Of a DNA stretch of 64,000 bases, positions 27,299 to 37,260 are shown in pieces. Both the position numbers and the translations under genes were made by a program. Position 1 is the stretch's first letter, and every line of letters starts with the position of its first letter. The notes below the pieces were generated by a model that was not told the origin of the DNA, ran no database searches, and worked only from the letters and a program-made list of their open reading frames with translations. The DNA is taken from assembly GCF_003048535.1 (NCBI RefSeq), contig NZ_PIRQ01000002.1, positions 124,001 through 188,000 on the forward strand, in the 5' to 3' direction. Source of the DNA: Campylobacter concisus. Its GTDB lineage: Bacteria; Campylobacterota; Campylobacteria; Campylobacterales; Campylobacteraceae.

Positions 27299-28666
27299 TT
27301 GAGCCAAGAACTAGAAGAAGCAAAAGAGCTGATAGATCAGCATTTAGATGAAAATTTAGAAGACAATGAACTCTCGCCTTACGAGCTAGCCCAACACCTA
27401 AAAACACTTAAAAAGCACGACGAGGAGCTTTTTGCTCACTATCTTGAGAAGCTAGATCCTGAAATTTTAGGTGATGTTGCTATCGAGCTACCTGATCACA
27501 TGCTAAAAGATGTGATCGAACAACTTCCAGCCGAAAAGATCGTAGAAGCACTTGAAGAGCTAGAGAGTGATGATGCGACTGATTTGCTTCAATACATCGA
27601 GGATATCGATGAGGATAAAGCTAGAGAGCTTTTTAATGAGCTTGATAGAGAAAACCAAAATGAAATTTTAAGACTTAGAAGCTACGAAGAAGATAGAGCT
27701 GGTGCTCACATGCAAACAGAGCTTTTTTCGGCTCACCTTGAAGAAAAGCTTGGCAATGCAGTAGCAAGGCTTAGACGAGAAAAGCAAGAAGGCAAGCTAG
27801 AAAATATCTCACAGCTTTTCATTATAGATAAAGACGGTGTTTTGCAATACGCTATCCCACTTGAAGATCTTATACTTTTTGATTTTACAAAGACGCTAAA
27901 GCAAAATATCGAGTCAGCGCAGATCGATCACTACAAGCCGCATGTTGCAAATGATATGGACCTTATGCAAAATGTCGCTGATATGTTTCAAGAGTACGAT
28001 CTAAACGTTATTGCAGTTACAAGTAGCACTGGAATCTTACTTGGTCGTATCACGTCTGATGACATCCACGACTACATTCAAGAGAGTGCAACTGAGCAAA
28101 TTTATAATCTAGCCGGCGTTGATGACGAGTCAGAAGAGGACGATACACTTTTTAAGGCTGGTCGTGGTCGTGCAGTTTGGCTTGGCGTAAATTTAATAAC
28201 AGCTCTTTTTAGCTCATCTATAATAGGACTTTTTGACGAGACAATCGCAGCCTACGTCGCTCTTGCTGTTTTAATGCCAATAGTTGCATCAATGGGTGGA
28301 AATACCGGCACACAAGCGCTTGCCGTTACGGTTCGCCGTTTGGCACTTGGCGAGATAGAGTTCAAAGATGCCAAAAATGTTCTAAAACGTGAGGTTAGTA
28401 TTTCACTCATAAATGGACTAATCTTTGGTGTGGTAATGGGCATAATCGCCTCTGTTTGGTTTGACAAAGGTATGCTTGGCGTTGTTATCGGGCTTAGCAT
28501 GGTTACGAATTTATTCTTTGCTGGCTTTTTTGGCACGATCATACCTTTGACGCTAAGGCGCTTTAACATAGATCCTGCCGTTGGTTCAGCCGTCATTCTT
28601 ACTACTTTTACTGATGCGATAGGATTTTTTAGCTTTTTAGGACTTGCAAAATGGATACTACTATAA
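27299..28666 (+). CDS. mgtE: Magnesium channel/transporter MgtE
   Basis: 455-residue protein with the full MgtE plan. An acidic helical N domain (about 30-130, with PAEKIVEALEELESDDATDLL) is followed by two CBS domains (about 135-255), a plug helix, and five membrane segments (about 285-455) bearing the pore sequence AVLMPIVASMGGNTGTQALA. The cytosolic domains sense Mg2+ and close the pore. The start is TTG at 27299 behind AAAGG. The end overlaps the Nudix gene by 16 bases. Confidence 0.95.
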   Translation: MSQELEEAKELIDQHLDENLEDNELSPYELAQHLKTLKKHDEELFAHYLEKLDPEILGDVAIELPDHMLKDVIEQLPAEKIVEALEELESDDATDLLQYIEDIDEDKARELFNELDRENQNEILRLRSYEEDRAGAHMQTELFSAHLEEKLGNAVARLRREKQEGKLENISQLFIIDKDGVLQYAIPLEDLILFDFTKTLKQNIESAQIDHYKPHVANDMDLMQNVADMFQEYDLNVIAVTSSTGILLGRITSDDIHDYIQESATEQIYNLAGVDDESEEDDTLFKAGRGRAVWLGVNLITALFSSSIIGLFDETIAAYVALAVLMPIVASMGGNTGTQALAVTVRRLALGEIEFKDAKNVLKREVSISLINGLIFGVVMGIIASVWFDKGMLGVVIGLSMVTNLFFAGFFGTIIPLTLRRFNIDPAVGSAVILTTFTDAIGFFSFLGLAKWILL

Positions 28667-29235
28667 CTAATTTAGAAATTCTGCCTCTTGATGAGTCAAA
28701 ATATTTAAAGCCATTTAAGATGAAATTTGTGCAAAATGGTGTCCAAAGAGACTGGGACTGCGTAAAAGTGATGAATAGCGTTAGTATTTTTTTATATCAC
28801 GAGCAAAAAGATGCCTTTTTGTTTGTAAAGCAGTTTCGCCCAGCTGTTTGGTACTCACAAGAAAAGGAAGGCATCAAAACAAACGAGCAAGGCTTTACTT
28901 ACGAACTTTGTGCAGGGCTTATGGATAAAGGACTAAGCGAAGAGCAAACAGCCAGAGAAGAGGCGATCGAAGAAGTGGGCTATGAGCTAAAAGAGATAGA
29001 GCGTATCACGATGACATACGGTGCTTTTGGCTTTGGAGGCAATATGCAAACGATGTTTTACGCAAAGATCGATGAGAGTATGAAGGTAAATTCTGGCGGT
29101 GGCGTCGACGGCGAAGATATCGAGCTTGTTTTCATAAAACAAGAAGATATGATGAAATTTGCCTTCGACGAGAGCAAAGTCAAGGGCTTTGGGCTCATCT
29201 TTGCTTATTTGTGGTGGGAGAAATTTAAAAGCTAA
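28651..29235 (+). CDS. Nudix hydrolase, NUDT14/UDP-sugar diphosphatase-like
   Basis: 194-residue Nudix enzyme. The box reads ELCAGLMDKGLSEEQ followed by TAREEAIEEVGYEL, with Glu where the usual Arg opens the REUxEE core. The same preceding ELCAGL(V/M)D and box layout occur in mammalian NUDT14 (UDP-glucose diphosphatase), so a nucleoside-diphosphate-sugar substrate is the best guess. The C-terminus ends FGLIFAYLWWEKF. The ATG lies within the last codons of mgtE. Its stop overlaps, in opposite direction, a 26-codon membrane-protein gene. Confidence 0.85.
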   Translation: MDTTITNLEILPLDESKYLKPFKMKFVQNGVQRDWDCVKVMNSVSIFLYHEQKDAFLFVKQFRPAVWYSQEKEGIKTNEQGFTYELCAGLMDKGLSEEQTAREEAIEEVGYELKEIERITMTYGAFGFGGNMQTMFYAKIDESMKVNSGGGVDGEDIELVFIKQEDMMKFAFDESKVKGFGLIFAYLWWEKFKS

Positions 29236-29312
29236 AACGATATCTTTTTAATAAGCGCAAAAACAACGACTGCCACTAAAAAGATACCAACCAATATCAC
29301 ATAATCAGACAT
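29232..29312 (-). CDS. 26-residue single-helix membrane protein
   Basis: ATG at 29312, TAG at 29232. A 4-residue polar start (MSDY) leads into a helix of about 17 hydrophobic residues (VILVGIFLVAVVVFALI), then KKISF, which by the positive-inside rule puts the C-terminus in the cytosol. AAAGG lies 6 bases upstream of the ATG. Start, site, length and charge pattern all fit a real small membrane protein such as those stabilising respiratory or transport complexes. The partner is unknown. It converges on the Nudix gene with a 4-base overlap. Confidence 0.6.
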   Translation of the reverse strand: MSDYVILVGIFLVAVVVFALIKKISF

Positions 29313-29425
29313 AACAAGCCTTTAAATTTAAATTTTGGCTTATTGTAACCAAAAATTTAAATAAAGTAAGAACTTTATAACCGCACATATCATAAAATAA
29401 CTCAAAAACACACAAGGAGAAGATG

Positions 29426-31519
29426 ATGAGCGAAAATGAAACTCTTTTTATAAACCGAGAATTAAGCTGGCTACGCTTTAATTCAAGGGTACTCGCTCAG
29501 TGTGAAAAGGAAATTCCTTTACTTGAAAAGCTAAAATTTATAGCCATTTATATGACAAATCTTGATGAATTTTATATGATCAGAGTTGCTGGCTTAAAGC
29601 AGCTTTTCGCAGCTGGAGCTACTACAAGCAGTGGCGATGGCATGAGCCCACTTGATCAGCTAAGAGAGATTAGAAAATATCTACAAAATGAGCAAAATTT
29701 AGTAGAAGATCACTATAAAAAAACAGTAAATGCTCTTAGTAAAGAGGGGCTTTTTATAAAAAATTATGATGAGCTTGATGATAGCTTGAAGCAAAAATGC
29801 GACGAATACTTTTTCTCAAATATCTTGCCAGTCATCGTTCCCATCGCTGTCGATGCGACTCATCCATTTCCGCACCTAAACAACCTTAGCTTTTCTCTTG
29901 CCGTTAAGCTTGCTGATATCGAACATCCAGAAATTTTAAAATACGGCATGATAAGAATTTCAAGAGTCTTGCCACGTTTTACACAGCCAAGTAGCAATGT
30001 TTTTGTGCCGATTGAAACGATCGTGCATCGCCACGCAGAAGAAATTTTCCCAGGGTATAAGCTACTTAGCTCGGCTGCTTTTAGAGTGACAAGAAACGCT
30101 GATATCGTCATCGAAGAAGAAGAAGCAGATGATTTTATGATGATACTTGAGCAAGGGCTAAAGCTTCGCAGAAAAGGGGCTTTTGTTCGTATGCAAATCG
30201 ATAAAAACGTAGATGCTGACATCTTGGACTTCTTAAATTTTCATATGAAAATTTTTCATAAAGATGTCTATTTTTCAAGCATTCCACTCACTCTTAGCTC
30301 ACTTTGGGAGATAGCTGGAAGCAAAAATTTTACCCACCTAGCAAATGCGCCTTATGTTCCAAAAACGCTACCACCATTTGGCAATGGCATATCTGTATTT
30401 GACGCCATAGATAAAGAAGATGTGCTCTTAGTGCATCCATTTGAGAGTTTTGATCCAGTTGTAAGCTTTATAAAAGAAGCTAGTAAAGATCCAAAAGTCA
30501 TATCTATTCGAATGACACTTTATAGAGTCGATAAAAGCTCACCAATAATTCAAAGTCTAATAGACGCCGCAAGTGACGGCAAGCAAGTAACCGTGATGGT
30601 TGAGCTAAAAGCTAGGTTTGATGAGGAAAATAACCTGCACTGGGCAAAGGCGCTTGAAGATGCTGGAGCGCACGTGATATATGGCATCACAGGCTTTAAG
30701 GTGCATGCAAAAGTTAGCCAGGTCATCCGCCAAATCGGCGATAAGCTTAAATTTTATATGCACTTTGGCACAGGCAACTACAACGGCAGTTCGGCTAAAA
30801 TTTACACCGACGTGAGCCTATTTACGAGCAAAGAAGAATTTAGCCAAGATACGACTTCGTTTTTTCACATCCTCTCAGGATATAATAAAAATCGCCGTCT
30901 AAACGCTCTTAGCATGTCGCCTTTTCAGATAAAAGAGCGTATCATCGAAAAGATAAGAGTAGAAGCTAGCAAAGGCAGCGAGGGTAGGATCATTGCCAAA
31001 ATGAATGCGCTAATCGACGAAGATGTGATAAACGAGCTTAGCCGCGCATCAAACGCAGGTGTGAAGATCGATCTTATAGTTCGTGGTGTGTGCGGACTAA
31101 GGCCTGGCATAAAAGGCAAAAGCGAAAATATAAAAGTTCGCTCAATAATCGGCAAATACTTAGAGCACGCTAGAATTTTATACTTTAAACATGCTCAGCC
31201 AAAAATTTATATCTCAAGTGCTGACTGGATGCCAAGAAATCTAGAGCGTCGCTTGGAGCTTATGACACCTATCTTTGAGCCAAGGCTTCAAGAGAGGTTG
31301 CTTGAAATTTTAGAGCTTCAGCTAAGCGATAATGACCTAGCTTTTGAGCTACAAAATAGCGGCGAATACGTAAAAGTAGCAAGAAGTGAAAATGAAAAAG
31401 TAATATCTTGCCACGAAGTTTTGGAAAATTATATATCTAAAATTTACAAATTCGTAAAAAAAGATACAGATAAAGCAAAAGCCGATATGCTCGCAAGCAA
31501 GCTCTTAAAAGAGAGCTAA
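29426..31519 (+). CDS. ppk: Polyphosphate kinase 1
   Basis: 697-residue PPK1, which reversibly makes inorganic polyphosphate from ATP. The N-terminal [18 protein letters not shown], the Arg/Lys-rich phosphate tunnel residues, the catalytic-His region GFKVHAKV and [11 protein letters not shown], and [10 protein letters not shown] near the C-terminus are all diagnostic. Two ATGs are adjacent; the second (29426) has the better 6-base spacing from AAGGAG. In C. jejuni, polyphosphate supports stress survival and virulence. It stands alone and is followed by a strong terminator. Confidence 0.96.
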   Translation: MSENETLFINRELSWLRFNSRVLAQCEKEIPLLEKLKFIAIYMTNLDEFYMIRVAGLKQLFAAGATTSSGDGMSPLDQLREIRKYLQNEQNLVEDHYKKTVNALSKEGLFIKNYDELDDSLKQKCDEYFFSNILPVIVPIAVDATHPFPHLNNLSFSLAVKLADIEHPEILKYGMIRISRVLPRFTQPSSNVFVPIETIVHRHAEEIFPGYKLLSSAAFRVTRNADIVIEEEEADDFMMILEQGLKLRRKGAFVRMQIDKNVDADILDFLNFHMKIFHKDVYFSSIPLTLSSLWEIAGSKNFTHLANAPYVPKTLPPFGNGISVFDAIDKEDVLLVHPFESFDPVVSFIKEASKDPKVISIRMTLYRVDKSSPIIQSLIDAASDGKQVTVMVELKARFDEENNLHWAKALEDAGAHVIYGITGFKVHAKVSQVIRQIGDKLKFYMHFGTGNYNGSSAKIYTDVSLFTSKEEFSQDTTSFFHILSGYNKNRRLNALSMSPFQIKERIIEKIRVEASKGSEGRIIAKMNALIDEDVINELSRASNAGVKIDLIVRGVCGLRPGIKGKSENIKVRSIIGKYLEHARILYFKHAQPKIYISSADWMPRNLERRLELMTPIFEPRLQERLLEILELQLSDNDLAFELQNSGEYVKVARSENEKVISCHEVLENYISKIYKFVKKDTDKAKADMLASKLLKES

Positions 31520-31529
31520 AAATAAATTA

Positions 31530-31554
31530 AGCTTTTAGACCCAGTCTAAAAGCT
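31530..31554 (+). terminator. Rho-independent terminator of ppk
   Basis: AGCTTTTAGAC-CCA-GTCTAAAAGCT, a perfect 11-bp stem with a 3-base loop followed by ATTTTT, 10 bases after the ppk stop. Confidence 0.85.
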
Positions 31555-31663
31555 ATTTTTAAATTAGCAAACAAACACTAGCATTTGATTAAGTAAGTCT
31601 TATTAAAAATTTCAAATCCGCAGCAAAAAGCAAAATTTATAAATTTACTTGAGCCCCTCAAAG

Positions 31664-33472
31664 CTAGCCAAATATTTCAAATTTTTTAAATAACTCTGGC
31701 TCATCTTTTACTATGCCGCGCTTAACTAGATCAGCAACTACTTCGCGGTCACAATCCGTTTGTAGCGGCCAGCCACGCGCATATCCCTCACGCTCATCTT
31801 TGCTAGTGGCATCTACGCAGAAATTTTCACCATCTATGAAAATATCACGCAATGCATCAATATTATTTGTCACACGCCAAAGTAGCATATATGGGTTTTC
31901 AAGGTGATTTTGCATATCTACAACGATAAGGAGTTTGAAAAATTCTCTAAATGTCAAAAGTTTGTCAAAAAGCTCTTTTACCACACAGTCTTTTTCAAAT
32001 TTCACCACACAAATAGGCGTTTTGGTATCCGTTTTAAACTGCTTAAGCTCTTTTACATTTGGCGCAACACTTTGAAATTTATCCAAAAGTTCATCATCGT
32101 TTAAAAGCTTTGGTATAAATTTACAAAAATCCTGCGTCGCATCTACACCGAGTTTACCGCCAAAGCACGAATTTGGACTAGCGTGATCAAGCTGATCGCA
32201 CACACCTTGGCTTATTAGCACACTCTGGCTACCAAAACGATTTAGAACAAAGCTAGTAAATTCATCATAATCTTTAAGTTCAGGCGCATCGGCTCCAACA
32301 AAAATGGCATGTTTTACAAAACTCATCTGTCCAACGCCCCAAAATGCGTGCATAGCCTGCTTTGCATGAGCTGGATAGAGCGTATTTATCTTGGCCAAGA
32401 TTAGGTTGTGAAAAACACCATTTTCAGGCATGTTGTAGTCCAGTAGTTCAGGCACGGTCGTTCGCAAAAGTGGCAAAAAAACCCGCTCAGTCGCCCAGCC
32501 CATATATTTATCCTCAAGTGGTGGCTTTCCAACCACAGTCGCGTGAAATACCGGCTCACGCTTGCTAGTTATCGCCGTAACCTCCATCACCGGAAAAGGC
32601 TCGATAGGCGTATAAAAGCCGGTATGATCGCCAAATGGCCCCTCAAGCTCGCACTTAGCCGTATCCACAAAGCCCTCTATCACGTAGTCTACATCGTGCG
32701 GGACGTAAATTTCATTCGTTAAGGATTTTACAAGTTTGGCTGGCTCTTTGCGGATAAAACCATAAAGCAAAAGTTCAAAAACTCCCTTTGGAAGCGGCGC
32801 TTGCCCACACCAGATGTAGAGTGGATCGCCGCCAATAGCTACAGAGACTGGCATTTTTTTGCCTGCACGCTTATACTCGTGAAAGAAATTTGCGCCGTCT
32901 TTATGTATCTGCCAGTGCATGCCAAGGCGGTTTTTGTCATAAATTTGCAGTCTATACATGCCTAAATTTTGCAAATTTCCATCCAAACTTTGCGTATAGA
33001 CCTGCCCCATTGTAATAAAAGCGCCACCATCATGTGGCCACGTCTTTAGCACAGGTAGGCTCAAAAGATCAGCCTCCTCACCTATAAATTTTACCTGCTG
33101 GCACTCACCCTCACCTTTTAATCTCTTAGTAAAAATTTTTCTCATATTAAAAAGATAGGCTAAAAAATCAAGCTTTTCTTTTAAATTTTTAGGTTTTTTG
33201 GGCTTTAAAAGCTTTTCTATCTCATCTGCTATCTCATTAGGCTTTAGCCCAAAGATAAGCTCAAGTGCGTGTTTTGAGCCATAGATATTTGTAAGCACTG
33301 GGGCAAATTTACGCCCAGTTTTTTTGCAGATAGGATTTGTAAAAAGTAGCGCTTGCGAGCCCTCACGCTTGACCTCGATATAGCTAGCGTGCGCGATCTC
33401 AAGATCAATATCTGTTGGCTCGTCGATAACACGAAGTAGATTATTTTCTTTTAAAAGCTTGATGTAGTCCAT
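31664..33472 (-). CDS. ubiD: UbiD-family decarboxylase, probably menaquinone (futalosine pathway)
   Basis: 602-residue prenylated-FMN-dependent decarboxylase. MDYIKLLKENNLLRVIDEP opens it; VTAITSKREPVFHATVVGKPP, LEDKYMGWATERVFLP and the long UbiD core follow. In this group ubiquinone is absent and menaquinone is made by the futalosine route, so the likely substrate is a 1,4-dihydroxy-6-naphthoate-type acid. I place the start at ATG 33472, with AAGG 6 bases upstream; a longer reading to 33532 would add a basic, unsupported extension. Near hemC, proS and hemA as in C. jejuni (Cj0541-Cj0546). Confidence 0.88.
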   Translation of the reverse strand: MDYIKLLKENNLLRVIDEPTDIDLEIAHASYIEVKREGSQALLFTNPICKKTGRKFAPVLTNIYGSKHALELIFGLKPNEIADEIEKLLKPKKPKNLKEKLDFLAYLFNMRKIFTKRLKGEGECQQVKFIGEEADLLSLPVLKTWPHDGGAFITMGQVYTQSLDGNLQNLGMYRLQIYDKNRLGMHWQIHKDGANFFHEYKRAGKKMPVSVAIGGDPLYIWCGQAPLPKGVFELLLYGFIRKEPAKLVKSLTNEIYVPHDVDYVIEGFVDTAKCELEGPFGDHTGFYTPIEPFPVMEVTAITSKREPVFHATVVGKPPLEDKYMGWATERVFLPLLRTTVPELLDYNMPENGVFHNLILAKINTLYPAHAKQAMHAFWGVGQMSFVKHAIFVGADAPELKDYDEFTSFVLNRFGSQSVLISQGVCDQLDHASPNSCFGGKLGVDATQDFCKFIPKLLNDDELLDKFQSVAPNVKELKQFKTDTKTPICVVKFEKDCVVKELFDKLLTFREFFKLLIVVDMQNHLENPYMLLWRVTNNIDALRDIFIDGENFCVDATSKDEREGYARGWPLQTDCDREVVADLVKRGIVKDEPELFKKFEIFG

Positions 33473-33544
33473 ATTTCGCCTTTTTGATTTTTGGGCGATT
33501 TTAGCCAAAAATAGCTGAAAAAGGCGAAGCAAAGCGGGTATTTA

Positions 33545-33657
33545 TTATTTGTTGCATGCACCGATAGCTATCAGAGTATCTATCGCTATTTCAGACGCAG
33601 TCTTTGCGGTATTATCTCGCCGTTTAAATAGATGCAAGCGCTAAATTTATACTCCAT
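33545..33657 (-). pseudogene. Possible decayed coding remnant in the 33533-33840 gap
   Basis: The 308 bases between the decarboxylase and the Imm10-like gene hold no intact gene. On the minus strand an ATG at 33657 opens MEYKFSACIYLNGE and stops at 33586. A different frame then reads NTAKTASEIAIDTLIAIGACNK to a stop at 33545, and the two join plausibly through one frameshift. Base use is less AT-rich than its surroundings. The parent family is unrecognised. The rest (33658-33840) shows only AT-rich non-coding DNA. Confidence 0.3.
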
Positions 33658-33840
33658 TGTCGAATGTCTGTAAACTAGCGCTCAACGCACACCTATGCAT
33701 GGCCGGTATACTTACGTCTTTTCCAAAGTAACTCATCACAAATTTTTTGTTAGGTTAAACACTAGATGGCATCGTGGTTTTGAAAACGGCAGTAAATTTT
33801 GTAAATTTAATCTTTTTTTGCAAATTGATTAAATTTATAG

Positions 33841-34191
33841 CTACTCTAACAACTCGCCAAATATCTCTTTGCTATATTTCATAAAGCGCTCGTTAAGCTT
33901 TACATCCTCAATATCAATGCAAATGCGGCTATCTTGCACCTCAAAAATAATAGTTTTATCAGTGATCTTCACCTTTTTGCAAGAGTTGTAGCAAATATCG
34001 CCGTTGCACTCTGCGTATAGGCCGCTTATGTCGGCGTTTTCGTCGTCATCTTTTTTGAGTTTGATCGGTCTTTGAAAGATTATGTAGTTTTTGTAGTCGT
34101 ATTTGTCGTCTGCAAGACCGATCATATAGTAGTTGTCTTTGCTATTTTTGGTAGCACTTATGGCTTTTGCTTTAAAATTTAGCTCAAACAC
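33841..34191 (-). CDS. Imm10-like orphan immunity protein (tentative)
   Basis: 116-residue soluble protein. The stretch YYMIGLADDKYDYKNYIIFQRP resembles the opening of immunity protein 10 (Imm10), whose members begin with a strand and then GxADxxxxxxNYxxxQR. The two halves are joined here in one strand-turn-strand block. Four Cys occur near the centre and C-terminal half (ECNGDICYNSCKK, RICID). No toxin or contact-inhibition gene adjoins it. The start is GTG at 34191, 2 bases after the hemC stop, so it rides on the hemC transcript. Family call from memory only. Confidence 0.5.
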   Translation of the reverse strand: MFELNFKAKAISATKNSKDNYYMIGLADDKYDYKNYIIFQRPIKLKKDDDENADISGLYAECNGDICYNSCKKVKITDKTIIFEVQDSRICIDIEDVKLNERFMKYSKEIFGELLE

Positions 34192-34193
34192 GC

Positions 34194-35123
34194 TTACGCC
34201 ATCTCTTCAGCCCGTTTTAAAAGCTCTCTAGCACCTTTTTCTATAAATTTATGCGCTAGCTCCTTGCCGACACTTTGAAATTTATCTTTGCTAGTCTTTA
34301 AGCTATCTTTTATAAACTCACTTCCATCAGGCAGACCAACGATCGCATCGATAGAAATTTCATCGCCTTTTAGTCTTGCACTTATGCCTATTGGCACTTG
34401 GCAGCCGCCTTCTAAAACGCTTACAAAATCACGCTCTATGGTCGTTTCAATGACCGCATTTTCGTCGTTTAGAAAATCAATCTGATCTAAAATTTGCTTC
34501 TCATCTCTAGCTTCTATACCAAGAGCGCCCTGACCCATCGCAGGTATCATCTCATCAAAGCCAAATGTGTAGATGTGTGCCACTTCAGCCTTGATATTTA
34601 GGCGGTTTATGCCAGCCATCGCCAAAATGATCGCGTCAAATTCGCCCTCTTTTAGCTTTCTAAGTCTAGTTTGCACGTTTCCACGAAGCGAAATGATCTC
34701 AAGATCAGGCCTCATGATAAGTAGCTGCATCTTTCGGCGTAGGCTCGTTGTGCCAACTTTTGCGCCGTGCGGTAGGTCGCTAAATTTAGCAAATTTCTCA
34801 CTTATCATAGCATCTCTGGTGTCCTCGCGTGAGCAGATTGCTGCGAGCTTTAATCCATCTGGAAATACGACAGGCACGTCTTTTAGGCTATGCACGGCGA
34901 TATCAGTCTCGCCTTTTAGCATGCTATCTTCAAGCTCTTTTGTAAAAAGCCCCTTTCCGCCGATCTTTGCAAGTGGCGTATCAAGTATCACGTCGCCCTT
35001 TGTCTTCATGCCCTCAAGCACGACCTTCATGCCCTTGTGCTGCGCCTCGATCCTAGCCTTGATATGCTCGCTTTGCCAAAGCGCTAAGATGCTCTTTCTA
35101 GTTGCTATTTTTATCTCTTTCAT
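34194..35123 (-). CDS. hemC: Porphobilinogen deaminase (hydroxymethylbilane synthase)
   Basis: 309-residue haem-pathway enzyme polymerising four porphobilinogens. It has IATRKSILALWQ, the active-site Asp region DIAVHSLKDVP, Arg-rich TSLRRKMQL, GNVQTRLRKL, and the dipyrromethane-cofactor Cys in LEGGCQVPIG. Of the three tandem starts GTG-ATG-ATG, the last (35123) is best spaced (5 bases) from AGGAG. It lies in a long minus-strand run with proS and hemA. Confidence 0.96.
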   Translation of the reverse strand: MKEIKIATRKSILALWQSEHIKARIEAQHKGMKVVLEGMKTKGDVILDTPLAKIGGKGLFTKELEDSMLKGETDIAVHSLKDVPVVFPDGLKLAAICSREDTRDAMISEKFAKFSDLPHGAKVGTTSLRRKMQLLIMRPDLEIISLRGNVQTRLRKLKEGEFDAIILAMAGINRLNIKAEVAHIYTFGFDEMIPAMGQGALGIEARDEKQILDQIDFLNDENAVIETTIERDFVSVLEGGCQVPIGISARLKGDEISIDAIVGLPDGSEFIKDSLKTSKDKFQSVGKELAHKFIEKGARELLKRAEEMA

Positions 35124-35131
35124 CATCACTC

Positions 35132-35563
35132 CTAATTTACTCTTTTTGGCTCTTCAACGACCTCAACGTCTATGATCTCGCCCTCATTTTCTCTTGGGGC
35201 ACGCTCGCTAAAATTTTGAAATTTAAACTCCTGATAACTCTCGTTTTTTGCCACATTTTTCTTAAATATCAAAGAAAAAACGACCACAGCAAGACCAAAA
35301 ACATCTGTTAAAATTCCTGGCAAAAAGAGCAACACTCCGCCAAAGCTAAGCCCTAACTGACTAAACAAATTTCCGCCAAGAAAGCTTTTAAACGCCACTT
35401 GAGGCGAATTTAGACTAGAAAATCCAGCATTAAGAAGAAGTGCGATGCCTACAAATCCAGAGACCAGCACCTCAAGAAAGTAGTTTAAAAAGCCAAATTT
35501 ATCAACAAAAAGATAGATAAATATCGCTTCTATCAAAAAAAACAAAAATGCAAAAAATCTCAT
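35132..35563 (-). CDS. fxsA: FxsA-family membrane protein
   Basis: 143-residue cytoplasmic-membrane protein with three to four hydrophobic segments and the FxsA block [20 protein letters not shown]. The hydrophilic C-terminal tail is acidic. In E. coli, overexpression of FxsA relieves phage T7 exclusion by F; the native role is unknown. Its ATG overlaps the proS stop by 4 bases, and hemC begins just downstream, the same order as Cj0543-Cj0545 in my memory of C. jejuni. Confidence 0.86.
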   Translation of the reverse strand: MRFFAFLFFLIEAIFIYLFVDKFGFLNYFLEVLVSGFVGIALLLNAGFSSLNSPQVAFKSFLGGNLFSQLGLSFGGVLLFLPGILTDVFGLAVVVFSLIFKKNVAKNESYQEFKFQNFSERAPRENEGEIIDVEVVEEPKRVN

Positions 35564-37260
35564 AAGCTTTCTTTTATCTTTTTAAAGGCTTCGTTTGCAC
35601 CAATCGTTTCTTTGCTTAAACCATCTCTTGTTATGAACTCAACCTTACCATTTGCAAATTCTTTACCTACAAGTAGCGCAAAAGGGAAGCCGATGAGTTC
35701 AAAATCATTCATCTTAACGCCAAATCTCTCGTTTCTATCATCTATAATAACGCTAATGCCAGCTTTTTTAAGGCTCTCATAAAGCTCAAATGCAAATTTT
35801 ACGCCCTCTTCATCTTTTAAATTTGAGATGATGATCTCCACATCAAACGGCGCGCACTCTTTTTTCCAGATGCAGCCCTTCTCGTCGTGGCTAGCCTCTA
35901 TCATCACAGCGATAAGCCTGCTAATACCAATACCGTAGCAGCCCATCAAAAATGGCTTTGCCTTGCCGTTTTCATCAAGATATGTCGCGTTCATCGCAGC
36001 TGAATATTTATCGCCTAGCTGAAAGATATGACCGACTTCTATGCCCTTGCTAAGCTTTAAATTTCCGCCACACTCTGGACATTTATCACCCTCTTTTACC
36101 TTTACAAGGTCTTTAAATCTCTCCTCGTTAAACCCGCTAACACTAACGCCGACAAAGTGGTAATCCTTTTCGTTGGCACCACATATCATATTATTTGCGC
36201 CTTTTAGCTCGTTGTCTATGTAAAATTTTACATCTTTTAGCCCAACTGGCCCGCAAAATCCAGCCACAAGCCCAGCTTTTATAATCTCTTCTTCGCTAGC
36301 ATCGACAAGTTCGAGCGCCTTGCAAGCATTTTGTGCCTTTGTCTCTTGAAGCTCGTCATCGCCCCTTACAAAAAAGACCACAACTTCTTCTTTGTCTTCA
36401 TAAATAGCTTTTTTAATAACAGCTTTTATGCAGTAAAACTCACTAACTTTAAAAAACTCAGCCACACCTTTTATAGTCTTTGTATCTGGTGTTTTAAATT
36501 TAGCCGCGTCAGCCTCTGGCGCTTCAGCATCGGTTGTTCTAGCTTTTCTTCTAGCAGCCTCTATATTTGCAGCGTATTTACAAGCCTCACAGCAAAGGAT
36601 GTCATCTTCGCCATTACTTGCAAGCACCATAAATTCTTTACTGCCGCTACCACCAATAGCTCCACTATCAGCCTCAACGGCTCTGAAATTTAGCCCTAGA
36701 CGGGTAAAAATTTTGCTGTATGTTGCCTCCATAAGATCAAACTCACGCTTTAGATCCTCTTTGCTAGAGTGAAAACTATAACCATCTTTCATCGTAAATT
36801 CGCGGCCTCTTAGCAAGCCAAAGCGCGGTCTTGCTTCGTCACGAAATTTAGTATTTATCTGATATAAATTTAATGGTAGCTGCTTATAGCTAGTCACCTT
36901 TCCACGCACCAAAGCAACGGCTGCTTCTTCGTTTGTTGGGCTTAGCACAAAGTCATTTTCTTTTCTGTCTTTAAAGCGCAAAAGTTCCTTACCAAAGACG
37001 TTGTAGCGGCCACTTTGTTTCCAAAGCTCGCTTGAAGTAACCACGCTAAAACTCACCTCTAGCGCGCCAGCCTCGTCCATCTCCTCTCGTGCGATACGAG
37101 AAATTTTCTCATGCATGATCTTTCCAAGTGGCAGATAGTTGTAAAGCCCTGAGCCTATCTGCTCGACAAATCCACCTCTTATTAAAAATTTATGACTTGG
37201 TAAAGAGGCGTCTTTTGGTGCTTCTTTGGTAGTTGGTGCATAAAATTTACTAAATCTCAT
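35560..37260 (-). CDS. proS: Prolyl-tRNA synthetase
   Basis: 566-residue class II synthetase of the bacterial type. Motif 1 lies in [17 protein letters not shown], motif 2 in [23 protein letters not shown], split here by its turn, and motif 3 in YGIGISRL. The inserted editing (YbaK-like) domain spans about 230-390, removing mischarged Ala-tRNA. An anticodon-binding domain ends the protein. Its start lies within the last codons of hemA (11-base overlap). Confidence 0.97.
   Translation of the reverse strand: MRFSKFYAPTTKEAPKDASLPSHKFLIRGGFVEQIGSGLYNYLPLGKIMHEKISRIAREEMDEAGALEVSFSVVTSSELWKQSGRYNVFGKELLRFKDRKENDFVLSPTNEEAAVALVRGKVTSYKQLPLNLYQINTKFRDEARPRFGLLRGREFTMKDGYSFHSSKEDLKREFDLMEATYSKIFTRLGLNFRAVEADSGAIGGSGSKEFMVLASNGEDDILCCEACKYAANIEAARRKARTTDAEAPEADAAKFKTPDTKTIKGVAEFFKVSEFYCIKAVIKKAIYEDKEEVVVFFVRGDDELQETKAQNACKALELVDASEEEIIKAGLVAGFCGPVGLKDVKFYIDNELKGANNMICGANEKDYHFVGVSVSGFNEERFKDLVKVKEGDKCPECGGNLKLSKGIEVGHIFQLGDKYSAAMNATYLDENGKAKPFLMGCYGIGISRLIAVMIEASHDEKGCIWKKECAPFDVEIIISNLKDEEGVKFAFELYESLKKAGISVIIDDRNERFGVKMNDFELIGFPFALLVGKEFANGKVEFITRDGLSKETIGANEAFKKIKESL

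Noticed and set aside
33473-33532. N-terminal extension of the UbiD-type decarboxylase
   Set aside because: Basic sequence absent from the family's usual start; the ATG at 33472 has a well-spaced AAGG.
33533-33840. Structured RNA (tmRNA, RNase P RNA or SRP RNA) in the largest gap
   Set aside because: No tRNA-like ends, conserved loop sequences or long pairing typical of these RNAs could be seen.
36331-36693. 120-codon plus-strand frame inside proS
   Set aside because: Antisense to the well-conserved editing domain; Cys/Phe/Ser-rich shadow translation.
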